The notes under the pieces are model-generated. The model was not told where the DNA came from. It saw only the letters and a list, made by a program, of their open reading frames with translations, and did not search any database. Of a stretch of 64,000 nt of DNA, positions 11,901-23,139 are shown piece after piece. The stretch covers positions 62,001 through 126,000 of the forward strand of contig JACGCM010002460.1 of the NCBI GenBank assembly GCA_014058105.1, given 5' to 3'. Positions within the stretch are counted from its first letter, which is position 1. Each line of letters begins with the position of its first letter. The stretch comes from Kingdonia uniflora (lineage: Eukaryota; Streptophyta; Magnoliopsida; Ranunculales; Circaeasteraceae). Position numbers and translations under genes: made by a program.

Positions 11901-14900
11901 AAAGGTCAAAAGACCTAGGGTTTATGATATTTACCCCAAACTCTACCTATCTCTTTAAGGCTAAACCTTTCTCTCTCACTCAAACCAGCATCCCTAATAA
12001 ACTAAGCTTAGACTCTCTTTTATTGGAGAAGAGACCTAGCACAAATAAAAACCCTAGCTAAACTCTAATTAGGAGACTTCTTCTAAATATAATGCAAATC
12101 AAATAAACTAATTAGAAATAACTAAAATAGAGAGAGTGGTCATGCAAGGTGGAGAGACAACGGCTACTTGGGTATGACCACGTGACTTATCACTATTGAT
12201 CTCTTGGCCATAGAAACCATCCTCATTGAATATTAGTTTTTTTAGGTAAGAGATTTAATTAATTGAAAATTGGATTACATGGGAGGGGAGCAAAATCGAA
12301 GCCCAATATATTATTTTAACCACATATACTAAACATTAAGGTCCTCAAATCTAGGGATGAAGTCAGGTCTTCCATTCCATACACTTCTCTAGCACCTTTC
12401 TGGCAATTCTGCCCTTAAGTAGAGAAGATTGTCGTGTTTAAAAAGTTTTGGACTGTTCATATCTATCTTATTATCTCTAGACACTAAATCCATTAAACGA
12501 GGTAGCATAGGCGGATTTCTCATGTGATTTTTTGAATATGATGGGGATCATTAAGGGTAAAGCTGGGTTTCTAAAAATATGTACCCGTCAACAGCCGGTC
12601 GACAGGCATTGACCATAAAAAAATCTGAAAGTAGGGGATAAAGTCAATGTTTTTGGAAAAATGGGGGCTAATTATCATTAACATTTCTTATTTAGGGTGT
12701 TAAGTCAAATTTATTTATTTAGTATAAATAAGTATAAACATTTGCTTACAGTAACTGTATAGTACAATGAAAGTCCACCTACTTTGACTTAAAGTGATAG
12801 ATGGAAGTAAATAACTAAAGAGTAAATTTGACTTATCCCCCCAAATGAGAAGTGTTAGTTGTAAGTAGCGCCACTTTTCCAAAACATTGACTTTACCCTT
12901 ACTTTTAGATTTTTCTGATGGTCAATGCCTATTGACCGGCTGTTGACAGGTACATATTTTTAGAAACCCAGCTTTACCCTCAATAATTCACATCAGATTC
13001 AAAAAGTCACATGAGAAAGCCACCTCAGTTGTTTTTCTTTGAATCGGCTTGTTAGGTGTTCTGTGGGTTTAATGAGTGGATGTTAAAAAGTGTCATGACA
13101 TTGTAATGATATGACATAATGTCTACTAATCTTTGTATTTTCTTTTTGTCCCCTTTGCCTTTGGGTTGTGTTCCTTCCACCTTAGAAAGAATTCTTTGAG
13201 ATTATTAATTAATTGTTTTTGCATTCTTAAAAGAGAAGTAACTTTATTCTAGCAAAAAAAAAAAAAAAAAACAAGAGAAGAAGAAATAATGACATCCTCA
13301 TATCAGTGGTTTATAATTAAATATCATACTGATAATGGCATCCTTAACTCATTAGCTGCTTCCATTGTGCAGTTGGGCCATGGTGATTTTTCTGCTGCAA
13401 GTACAAAGGTCCTTCGAATGGTGAATACATTGGCAGTTGACAATGAGGCAAAACATACTATAGAGGCGTTACGAACAGAGTTGCAGAAAACAAAGGATAA
13501 ACTACAGGCTGTTGAAGAATTGAAAGGACAGTCAGGTTTGAGGCAACAATCAAATTGATTGAATAAACTTTAACTGTTTCTCAAGATAGATTGTGTCACT
13601 GTAGAAATGTTGTTAATGTTACTGAACCTATAATTTGAGATCAGAAGTGACGATGAAATTCAGTTATGGACGAGGTTTTGTTTTCTCAATTTTCTAAACC
13701 TCACCTTTGTGTATTGGCAGATGTTGGAAATTTGATAGATGCTGATATATCTGAAAAGCTTGCACGACTCAAAACCCAAATTGCAACTCTGGAAAAACGT
13801 GAAGAAAGGTGAAGGGTGACAAGAAACTTCTGATCAAAACGCTAGACTTATTTTGATGTTTTTGTAGATCTGGAAATATGAGTATCTTGTCGATGATAGT
13901 TATCTTATGTCACCTGGATGACCTGGGTGCATATACTAGATCCACTATAGCATCTCAAGGGCGATAGATGTTGACAACACACTAGACAACCGTATTTCCA
14001 CGTCTCTATAGAAGTTATCTGGACCTATCACAATTGAGTCATCTAAATGAATTTTTGAAAACAGATACAAGACTGTCTTTGCTGAGAAAATATCAGTTTT
14101 CAGAAGGGCGTGCTGCTCGCTTTTTGGCTACAAGGTACCATTATTGTAGTTCTGGGTTTGGATTGTTATAATCTCATCAGATTTGAGTTCACACCAGTCT
14201 GGTCTAATCCCAATCTGTTGACAGAGCTAAGAGAAGTGAATATATTTCATTTTGCTACATGTTTTTATTTTTGAAAGTCATAGAATACACATTCGCTCTT
14301 TCTTTAGAAGTTTCAGGAGGTTTGTTTTCAAAATTGGGGTAGCCTGTTGCTTGATCCTTTCCATTAACAATAGTTGGTTTCCCAGATGCTAAAAAAGTAC
14401 ATGCATAAAAGAGAAAAGCATAAAATTAATGGACTTTGTTTATTCCACCTTGATAATATTTTTATATCGAATTTTCTTATGTTCTGAAAGGCCCTGAACT
14501 GAAGATTGTGATTATAAAACTATTGTCGAACCATTGGAAATTTGGATAAAAATGTCTTACTGTTATTATAGAACAAAAGCAATAAAATACATTTAGGCAT
14601 AAATGCCCCATCCTAGCAGATAATATTCTACGTTATTGGAAAATGTGTTTCAAAATTGGATGTTACTTTTAGGTACCTACTGTGAACTTCACCAATGGTT
14701 GTTATTTTCCTAATTTATTTTATTGTATAAGCCAGTAATAGGTCGATTAGTTTTTCCATTATAGTTCTATAGTTTCTAGGTCGCTGGTTTGATCTGAGTT
14801 CTCAGTTGTTTTTTTCATGGTACAACTTCCATACCAATTCAATTGATTCGGAACGTATCTGTTAAGCATTCCATTAGGGAGCTCGATCTTGACTCCTCTT

Positions 14901-16043
14901 TGTAGTATTCATTCTCATTCAGCTCGCTTTTGAGCGGGGTAGTCTCGTTTCTTGTTCTAGGCCCCCTTAGTCGACTAGCCTGCCTTATCCTAAGAGGTTG
15001 CGGTTAAGCTAGTATTTCCTGTCCCCTTGGTTCCGCAAAACCAATTTCTGATCTATTCGTGATTACTCCCTCTACTACGGCAGGAGCTACCTAATAAATT
15101 ACCTAGCCATACGTAGCTAGCCAAACCCAAAGCGTGATTGTGAAGGGGCTCCAAAGCTAAGTAATAGTGTTTGTTTTAGTCTTAGTCTAGGTTATGAGCT
15201 GATTTTCGAAAAAAGCAGACACGAGCTTATTAATTAATTTGTAAGATGTAACTGAGCATTAGGAAGGACCTTAACATGATATGTGAATATATAATATAGC
15301 AGAGAATTCACCTTATTTTCATTTGTTACTATTTTCTTGTGAACATATTTATATAGTAGTAATGTAGTATATAATTGTTTGTCTCATTTACATGTTTTTT
15401 CTTATAGATATTAATGGATGATCATCAGCGGCCTAATGGAATTCCAGTTACAAGGTTTACTCTCCAATCTATTTATGCTCAGAGTGATGACGAGAAGCTC
15501 GAGTTTGAATACGAATCCGGGAACACAAACATTTTGGTAGGATGTTCTGCCAATTGAATTCTGGTTGTATACCTAACATTAGTCAAGTGAAAACTAACTT
15601 TACTTTTTTTGCGTATATAGGCCAATGGTTATGCCTCTCAATCGGAGATAGCTCATCAGGTATGAAACATATATACTGTGAAGTGGCGTTTACGATTGTA
15701 CCATATTACAAATACCACAGACCTATTGTTCTTGTTCATAGATTGAAGTGTATATTCTCATGAAGTATCTGTTAATATTATCGTTGAAATATATCGTTGT
15801 GAGAAGAGATTGGCATGTTCGTAAGGCCAGGATAATTAGATTTTTCTATTTCTCCACAGGATATGGTTATCCAATGATATTGTTGTAACTCTAACATTTG
15901 TACCTTTATACATGCAGTGACATTATAACTTACCCAGACTGTATCTTCTGCAGATCGAGATATTTGTACGAAAAATGAACTCAATTCCTGCTTTCACAGC
16001 CAACTTAACAGTGGAGTCTTTTAACAAGAGAACACTTTCTTGA
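5909..16043 (+). CDS. MAD1: Mitotic spindle checkpoint protein MAD1
   Basis: MAD1 recruits MAD2 to unattached kinetochores and the nuclear envelope and helps delay anaphase. I place 16 exons at 5909-6118, 6220-6319, 6392-6552, 6634-6831, 6909-7001, 8204-8326, 9510-9757, 10623-10794, 10875-10985, 11072-11275, 13373-13535, 13721-13808, 14065-14134, 15408-15536, 15621-15659 and 15954-16043. All are GT-AG and sum to 2199 nt, giving 732 aa, close to the usual plant length. The N-terminus (residues 1-70) is low-complexity with a Gln run; most of 71-600 is Glu/Lys/Leu-rich coiled coil; the last 115 residues carry the conserved plant C-terminal domain (RPNGIPVTRFTLQSIYAQSD, then MNSIPAFTANLTVESFNKRT). 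Introns 5, 6, 7, 10 and 13 are long and hold repeats. The GDSL gene converges on it, with 291 bp between stop codons. Confidence 0.93.
5989..6020 (+). repeat. (CAA)n polyglutamine tract in MAD1 exon 1
   Basis: A CAA triplet run encodes the Gln-rich stretch near residues 28-37. A (GTT)n run at 6187-6208, just before the intron 1 acceptor, is its reverse complement, so the two could pair across the exon 1 donor in the pre-mRNA. Confidence 0.85.
7690..8120. repeat. Decayed transposon-like sequence in MAD1 intron 5
   Basis: A stretch with 'tgtggaagcaaaattg' near its start and AT-rich, purine-tract-rich sequence after it. It resembles 11820-12230 in intron 10 in the order of its short motifs (ggaagc...aaaccct...ttattgga...gaccacg). 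I infer two old copies of one element family, without defined ends. The 300 bp before it contains (CCTG)n at about 7577-7592. Confidence 0.3.
8330..9509. other. MAD1 intron 6, no second gene seen
   Basis: It holds a (CT)n run near 9320 and an 80-codon frame at 8603-8845 that lacks splice or domain support. An exon-like piece at 8441 has an AG but its inclusion would break the protein, which reads straight from exon 6 (8326) to exon 7 (9510). Confidence 0.5.
11820..12230. repeat. Decayed transposon-like sequence in MAD1 intron 10
   Basis: Partner of the intron 5 sequence at 7690-8120, carrying similar short motifs in the same order. No terminal repeats or target-site duplication were found, so class and borders are open. 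Confidence 0.3.
12510..13024. mobile_element. Foldback (long inverted-repeat) MITE in MAD1 intron 10
   Basis: The left arm (about 12510-12721) reads GGCGGATTTCTCATGTGA inward. The right arm (about 12808-13024) is its reverse complement, read from the far end as GGTGGCTTTCTCATGTGA. Similarity continues through 'gggtaaagctgggtttct', 'tcaacagccggtc' and 'aagtcaaattta', so each arm is about 210-215 bp around an about 87 bp centre. There is no coding capacity. Such foldback structure is typical of non-autonomous DNA transposons, and a transcript would fold into a long hairpin. I could not find a clear target-site duplication, so the superfamily is open. Confidence 0.75.
14868..15190. other. Candidate organelle (mitochondrial) DNA insert in MAD1 intron 13
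   Basis: About 320 bp are clearly richer in G+C than the surrounding intron and carry strings typical of plant mitochondrial spacer DNA, such as 'cttttgagcggggtagtct' and 'cctagccatacgtagctagcc'. There is no reading frame or terminal repeat. This rests on composition and general look only; a decayed transposon is the alternative. Confidence 0.3.
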
Positions 16044-16334
16044 GATAACTGGTATGTATCATAATGGTACTTTTGTTCCCCCGTGTGAAAACAATAGCCA
16101 ATGCACATTATATGAAGTCTGTGACTTTAAATGTTTTTCATGTATGAAATTGGTGACAGAACGTAGAAGTAGAACTATAGGAATCATCTGTTGATGGATC
16201 TACCTCTATTGTGTAATTGTGAACCATATAGTATAAAAATTAAAGACTACTTGAAGTTTTCATATTTTATTAAGTTACATTAAAACATGATTATTACAGA
16301 GTCCTTGATTACTACAGTAGGATAAAATTAAAAG

Positions 16335-17847
16335 TTACATCTGAGCCATCTGTTGGACGTTAATCGGATGACAATCTGAAGAGGCCCCTACATAAGCCTT
16401 CTTAGCAAGGACTGCGTTGACTGCTTCCGTTGGATGAAAGGCGTCCCAGAAGACGTACTCGTTCCTGTTTCTGCACGGGACAGAGAGAGGAAGACAAGTT
16501 ATCTGCCCTTGGTTCCTCCCAACGCCACAACACCCTTCATCAGTTACTCTGAAACCTGCCACACACTTCAAACTGAGGATTTGATAATCGTCAAACCCTA
16601 AAGTTCATTTTCTGCTTCAAGTCCATGAATATGCTTTTTCATTTTGCATTTAATTATAAGCTTAAGTTTCACTTATTTAACAAAGTACTTACCATAGTTT
16701 GAAGGGCTATTTAACATGTCATTGACAGCGCCAAAAGTATTTCCATAGACGAAAACTGCGTCATGGTGATCAGAATTCAACTGATCCACGAGTGACTTGA
16801 GCCGTTCATTGAACATTCCAACAATCTCGTTTACATTGGATACACATTCTCCGGGTGGTGTGAAATTTGTTGCTAGTTGATTGGGTATACAACCAAGAGG
16901 TCCTACACCTGCCAGGAAAATTTTCCTCAGTCCTGCATTGTAAAGTTCCTGCAAGGATTACCATGAAATGTATCAGTTATAGCCATAATCCGAACCAACA
17001 TTAGGTTTTGATGAGGCTCGTGAGGCAATTTGATAGTTTGGGCTTATCTTCTCGAGCTTGCCTTTTAACATGCATGTAAAGCTTACGCAAGTACTTACCA
17101 AAAGATTTTGGGTGTAACGTTCAATGAGAAGGTTGGCATAATCTTGAGGGGTGTAGTAGTAGCTTGTAACATACAATGTAGGAAGTAAGTAGTTGTTGAT
17201 GTAATCGTTGCTCCCAACGACCACCATTGTTATAGATTTCGCTAGAAATTGGCTCATGTTTTTGCCACCCATTTTGTTCCTCAACTCCTCCGAACTACTC
17301 TTGAAGTTTGCTATTTGTTGTCCCAAGCTGAAGCGATCTCCCTGTTTAACAATTGTTCTTAAAAAAAAATGAGTCTCCTACAAGATCATGCCAATAAATC
17401 GTAGAGTAACACGAACACATACAAGGAATTGCCCAGTCTGATCAAGAATGCCTGCTGCCGCTGAAGCAAAATTCACCCCATGAAGCATTTTTTCGACTGT
17501 GTTTGCATCTTCGTAAGCTGGTAAATACGGGAGTCCCAACATTTCTCCTACAAAACCAATTCCTTTTAGTATCGTTCGAGCGAGAGCGAGAGAGGGAGGG
17601 AGGGAGACTTACCTAGGAAATCAATGATAGTTCTCCCATTACAAAATCTCCCAGTAGGACCTCGATAGAAATCGATACCATAAGGCAAGTAATTCGATTT
17701 CGCAAACGAATCCAAGTAGTTATTGTTTCCATTATCAACTATTGAATCTCCAAACACAAACATTGCTGAAACTTGTACTGATCCAACTCCACCCAAACAA
17801 CAACATAAAACTATTAACATAGAAACCCATCGTCGTGGATTATTCAT
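16335..17847 (-). CDS. GDSL esterase/lipase (SGNH hydrolase)
   Basis: A secreted ester hydrolase of the plant GDSL family. Exons on the minus strand are 17847-17613, 17547-17423, 17341-17099, 16948-16693 and 16555-16335; together 1080 nt, 359 aa, the usual family length and five-exon layout. In-frame upstream ATGs at 17889 and 17961 exist; I chose MNNPRRWVS because a signal peptide (SMLIVLCCCLGGVGSVQVSA) follows at once. Block I is FVFGDSIVDNGNNN with the catalytic Ser, block II NFASAAAGI, block III VVGSNDYINN with the oxyanion Asn, and block V FWDAFHPTEA with the catalytic Asp and His, so the enzyme looks active. The exon 5 acceptor was set at 16555 because earlier AGs put a stop in frame. 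Substrate cannot be told from sequence. Confidence 0.92.
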
Positions 17848-17961
17848 CGTAGCAGCGTAGATCGATCTCAAACTTAAGTTTATCATCATCTTTGAAATTT
17901 TTTCTTCTCCAATGTTGTTACATACATGAAAAAGTATGTAAAAAAGACTGTGAAGAGGCAT

Positions 17962-18817
17962 GCCTCATTTGAAACGGCCAACACTTTTTCCCTCACTTTC
18001 CTCCTTGTTTTCTTATGTCTTCTTCTAAAAATGTACTCAGATTCCGGGCGATTTTACGCCCTTTTCTTGGGCAAATGTCACAAATCTATACTGACCGCAA
18101 TATGTAATTTGACCCCCCAAGCAAATTAAAAATACTCGGGGAAGATGACCCGTTAGTCTATCTCTAAGTCTTCGAATGGTTCGAAAAAACGAAAGAATGC
18201 GTGTTATGAAAAGTATGAGGGACATGGGAAGAGTATTTTTCGATAATAGAGGGCAATTAGTGACGTACTTCTAGCCTTCGGCCGTTGCTAGGCTCGTTGA
18301 GGCATGAGTTTTACATGATTTAACTGCAACTTCTAAACATCATAAACGCATCGAGAAATTATTTTCGAAAATACAGTGAGAGGGAAAAATAAACTTTCTC
18401 GAGTCTGTCAAAATGATATTAAGTCATTTTAGATGATCAAAAATATCGGTGGCGGATGCTCGTCCCATCCAAAACAAGGTACAATTACTGTAATTTTTTC
18501 ATGTTTAATACGGGAATTTTTTTATTTTTTATTTTTTATTTTTATTCTTGTCAGTAAAAACATATACTTTTACTCAAAAATTCACTGTTTAAATTGTGAT
18601 TTATTATTAATTTTAGGTTAAAAAAAAATCATTAATTACTCGTGTCGTTAAAATGAAACAATAAAATTAAACAATCTGTCATATTTAAGTTAAATTATTA
18701 TTTCTCATTCATAAAATTAAATAAATGTAACCTTCTAATTAAGAAATAATATCAAAAGAGGTAAATGTTTTTTATGACAATATAAATTATAACCTCCATC
18801 ATAATTATTTTTTTCAT
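17962..18817. other. Intergenic between divergent GDSL and GT31 genes
   Basis: About 0.9 kb separates two divergently transcribed genes and presumably holds both promoters. It is AT-rich from 18480 on. Frames here are short and unsupported. Confidence 0.5.
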
Positions 18818-18825
18818 TATAAATA
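18818..18825 (+). promoter_or_regulatory. TATA box of the GT31 gene
   Basis: TATAAATA lies 57 bp before the first ATG at 18882, with a CT-rich stretch (18830-18855) after it, the usual position of a plant transcription start. Confidence 0.6.
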
Positions 18826-18881
18826 CCCCTTTCGCCTTTTTATTCTTTCTCTCTGTTTTGTACTAATAAAAACCCTTCTTC

Positions 18882-21308
18882 ATGAAGGGAGCGAGTGAGA
18901 AGTCGCCCCAGTCAGAGAAGAAGTCCACGGTTGGGATTGGGTTACGACAAGTATTGTCCGCAGTGTGGCCAATGTATCTCGATAACGAGCCAAAGAAAAT
19001 GCGAGGAAAGAGTTTTACAGGGAAAGTTGTGGTGATGCTATGTGTTGCTAGTTTTCTTTTAGGGTTTTTATTTACGAGCCAAACATGGAACCATCCGCCT
19101 GAAAACCAAACTCTGATTGCCTTGAATCATATTGAGAAAGTTGGGGATACGTCGTCACAAGATTGCGACCACAAGCGTGTAAGTATTGCATTTAACTGCT
19201 TAATATAAAGTTTTTTGTTTTTTTTTTCTTCCATTATTTTCTAAGTTTACATTTCAAAAAAAAAATGCAATGAATATCATAATATGTATTTTTATTCATG
19301 TAAACAAATGCATTTTCTTGTGGAGCTAATGCTTAACTTATTTCTATTAAATCAAATTAATAATATAAATAATGATTTAATTAATGTTTATAAAAATCGA
19401 TATTTTTAATTATTCTCATTAAATTTTATATACAATTTCCATAGACAGCGTGTTTAATACTGTAACGATATTTTTGTTGTTATGTATAGTTTTCAGTAAC
19501 TAGGGCTGCAACTTTTGTCCGAATTTCTGTTTTTTTTCTAATATAATTTTCGGAATAATTTTCGGATTTCCGAAAAAAAATCAGATTGGATCGGAATAGA
19601 TTTTATAGTTCTTAGTTTTCAGTAACTAGGGCTGCAACTTTTGTCCGAATTTCTGTTTTTTTTCTAAAATAATTTTCGGAATAATTTTTGGATTTCCGAA
19701 AAAAAATTAGATTGGATCGGAATAGATTTTACAGTTCCGAAAAAATTGAAAAAATTTCGACTACCCCTGTTTTCGATTCGAAAACAGGCCTACCACTTCT
19801 TTTTATTCGTAAAATTGTATTTATTTATTTTTTTCCTTCTAATATATAATAATGTATCATTTTATTCATGTGCCAAAAAACCTTGTAAACTCTTTTTTTT
19901 TTTTTTGTGGTAATATATTAGAAATTAGTGGAAGGAAAAGCGGGAAAATTAGTCGAAGGGAAGTCTGGAGATATAATGGGAGAAGTGACTAAAACTCATC
20001 AAGCAATCCAGTAAGCTAAACATTTTCTCCTTAGCTAATTTAATTTCTTTTTCTTCTTCTTACGCGGTGTTATGTTTGGGTAGAAAACTAGATAAATCAA
20101 TTTCGACGTTGGAGATGGAACTAGCAGTGGCACGAACACGACAGAACAACGGTTCACCTTCACTTGAAGGAACTCATTCTCAAAGGATTAAGAAAGCATT
20201 TGTGTTCATCGGTATTAATACTGCATTTAGTAGCAAAAAACGTCGAGATTCTCTTCGCGAAACATGGGTACCCCGAGGTAATTAAGAAATACATTTTCAA
20301 AGTTTAGTCTACTTAGCTTATAGTAATTATATATCGGAATTGAGCAGGAGCTAAGTTGAAGAAGCTCGAAAAAGAGAAAGGGATTGTGATACGGTTTGTA
20401 ATAGGGCATAGTGCGACGCCCGGTGGTGTTCTAGACCGAGCAATTGATGAAGAAGACGCAGAAAACAAAGATTTTCTTCGTTTGCCACATGTTGAGGGTT
20501 ACCATGAACTCTCCTCAAAGACGCTAATTTATTTCTCTAGAATTATCTCTATGTGGGATGCCGATTTCTACATGAAGATCGATGACGATGTCCATGTCAA
20601 CTTGGGTTAGTTTCTTTCTTTCTTTTGCAGTGATTAACGTAAATTGTTCACGAAACTTAGCATAATGGTTGAATGATCTTTCCAGGTATGCTAGCGACTA
20701 ACTTAGCAAAATACCGTACCAGGCCTCGAGTATATATCGGTTGTATGAAGTCTGGACCTGTACTATCTCAAAAGTAAGCTAATCAACACACATACATACA
20801 TGTTACAGTAACTAACATCGATAGCCTAATATCACAGGGGCGTGAAATATCACGAGAAAGAGTTTTGGAAATTCGGAGAAGAAGGCAACAAGTACTTCAG
20901 ACATGCCACGGGACAAATCTATGCCATCTCGAAAGACCTCGCTAACTACATTTCAATCAACATGTAAGTAGAAAGAAAGAAAAAAAGGCGATCAATTTAT
21001 TTTACTTACTAGTTATGCTATTTTATGTAAATATTTTCAATTCTCTCAGGCAAATACTAAAGAAATATGCAAACGAGGATGTTTCGTTGGGGTCATGGCT
21101 TATCGGTTTGGACGTTGAACATGTCGATGATCGCTCTATGTGTTGTGGGTCGCCTCCAGATTGCGAATGGAAGGCAAAAGCAGGTAATGTGTGTGTGGCA
21201 TCTTTTGATTGGACGTGCAGCGGGGTTTGTAAATCGGTTGAGAGGATGAAACTTGTTCATGAAGCTTGCGGGGAAGGTGAAGGAGCTGTTTGGAACGTCG
21301 AGCTTTAG
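18882..21308 (+). CDS. GT31 beta-1,3-galactosyltransferase (B3GALT8/KNS4-like)
   Basis: A Golgi type II membrane enzyme that adds beta-1,3-linked galactose, probably to arabinogalactan-protein glycans. Exons: 18882-19178, 19922-20010, 20084-20277, 20348-20605, 20686-20773, 20838-20963 and 21050-21308; 1311 nt, 436 aa. The first 39 residues are unusual; the in-frame Met at 18999 ([14 protein letters not shown]) would give 397 aa, nearer the family norm, so either start is possible. A membrane anchor covers residues 48-66, the plant DUF4094 stem region about 48-135, and the Galactosyl_T domain follows from about 175 ([20 protein letters not shown]). The metal-binding DDD is in [10 protein letters not shown]. 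The tail keeps the conserved cysteines ([11 protein letters not shown]...WTCSGVC). It resembles the Arabidopsis At1g33430 (KNS4) group, needed for pollen exine; this assignment is from memory. Confidence 0.9.
19488..19739. repeat. 126-bp tandem duplication in GT31 intron 1
   Basis: Two head-to-tail copies start 'agttttcagtaactaggg' at 19488 and 19614 and differ by only a few bases. The internal TAGGGCTGCAA string and the inverted 'ttcggatttccgaa' motif resemble ends of hAT-type MITEs. The rest of the intron is AT-rich with homopolymer runs. Confidence 0.75.
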
Positions 21309-21509
21309 AGGACTTGCTTGAATAATAAAACCATCAGATTGTCTACGAACTATGTTTTATTGTTTTTGTACTATTAATTTTGATCCAAGGCTTATATTGA
21401 AATGAAGCGCAAAAAACATTCCGTTTTTCTGAATCATGCTATGTAAAGCGATACACATTGGCTTAATAATATCTTCGGGGGTTTGAACTATTCCTTTACA
21501 AGTTACAAC

Positions 21510-23110
21510 TAAAGATTCAGTATATACATCCCTTGTGGACGTTTGGCTTTATCCAGTTTAACATGGCATACAATTGCAACAAGAAATATGAAATAAACAA
21601 GCACACACAACACAAATATTTACCGTAGTTTTACCTCGTGAATCTACTATGTAATCGAGAAACTGTTACAAGCTTTCAAATAATCCCATGACACTTGGAG
21701 ATCTCTAACCTTACAACAAACTCACATAAACTTTCAAGGTATACAAGAAATCAAGAGAACCATCACGAAATCCGAAGTTACCTCAACCTCATCGGAAATT
21801 GATATGACTCATATTGAACGAAGCTTCTACGCCAATCATCGTCTTTGAACTATAGTTGTTTTTCGGATCATTGATTATCTTCTTCTTGAACTATCTCCAC
21901 TCTCTTCCCTTCGATTCACATCTTAGCTTATTTTCATCAAACCCCAAGAGAACTCTCCAAATATTACAATCTTGAAAAGACCATTTTCTCTACAAAGCTG
22001 AGTGATGGAGGCTAATCTCTACTAGGATAGGGTTAGGTTATTTTTATATCATAAAAGACCTAGAATACAATGCTCATTCAAATTACGTATCATGAGGCAT
22101 CTTTCATGGCCAAAAATAAGTTATTAGCAATCTATTTTCGAACATAAATATTTCCTACAAAGTCAAATCTGACTCTTCTGTTCGAACTGAAAAATGTCAT
22201 GTTTGAAGAAGAACAAAATATTTTTTTTATTTATTTATTTAATTAATTTTCTCTTTTCCTCTTCTTTTAAGCTGCAAAACCTAACCGGATAGGTAATATT
22301 GAATGTCAAATCAAAATGCGGGGTTTTTGCAATCCTGTTAACACCCTCAAAAGACATGAACAAATGCGCAAAGACACTTAAATAAGACTAATGATGAACA
22401 AACGCAGTGGTGGATCCAGGGTGGGAAAGGGAAAGGTATTAGGGGTTCGGGCGTGAGGCCCGAGATTTTTTTTTTTGGGCATTTTCTTTGAATACTCGAA
22501 AATCATGCTCAAACAACTGAAACTTGTATATTTTTAAGGGTCACAACCTTAGTCAAGCTTCTTAGATCATTTTTTGGTTGTTGAAAATTTACTTGTTTCA
22601 TAGATCAAACAAAACTAATTTGTGAGAGAGATAAAGGAGAGGTTTACGGGTTTGAGAATAAAAAGAAAAATAGAAGATGAGGGTTAAGAGAGATGATGTT
22701 GTCCACGGAGTTGTTTGCTTTGGTAAACAAAATTACTGAAATGGTTACAATCTTTTAAAGTTAGGAGGAGGTAAATGGTTGACTGTGTGGTCTTTATGAA
22801 AAATGAGGGTCGGCAAAGTGGAGAATTGTTACGTAAATGGGTAAATATGAACAAATTTGTACCTGTAGTAATCAAATACCAAGAATTTCAGGGTGTTATA
22901 TGTAGATCCGCCACTGAACAAACGTGCAAAGACACTTAAAAAAGTTGAAAAACAAACAAAAATTGTACAAAAAACTTTAATTTCCATTTGAAATGATGAT
23001 CAAACTCTTTTTCTTTTTCTTTTGACCATGGAGCCTTGTGTGAAAAATTAAAATGGTCAAGCATGTACTCTAAACATCGGATCTGTTGTTAAGCTTTATT
23101 TTTATTAAAA
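21510..23110. repeat. Tandem segmental duplication, copy 1
   Basis: Copy 1 shares long blocks with copy 2 at 23140-24255: 'ttggctttatccagtttaac' (21544 and 23157), 'ttttcatcaaacccc/t' (21932 and 23644), 'acataaatatttcctacaaa' (22143 and 23836), and 'ccatttgaaatgatgatcaa' (22983 and 24139). It is interrupted by the hAT MITE at 22405-22916. There is no gene frame; unit function is unknown, possibly a decayed transposon. Confidence 0.75.
22405..22916. mobile_element. Non-autonomous hAT element (MITE) with 8-bp TSD
   Basis: The 512 bp element has terminal inverted repeats CAGTGGTGGATCCA (left) and CAGTGGCGGATCTA (right, reverse complement). It is flanked by a perfect 8 bp duplication AACAAACG (22397-22404 and 22917-22924), the target-site length of hAT transposons. 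It has no transposase frame. It sits inside copy 1 of the local duplication and is absent from copy 2. Confidence 0.88.
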
Positions 23111-23139
23111 TCGATATGTTGGGGGAATCGAGCGGAATA

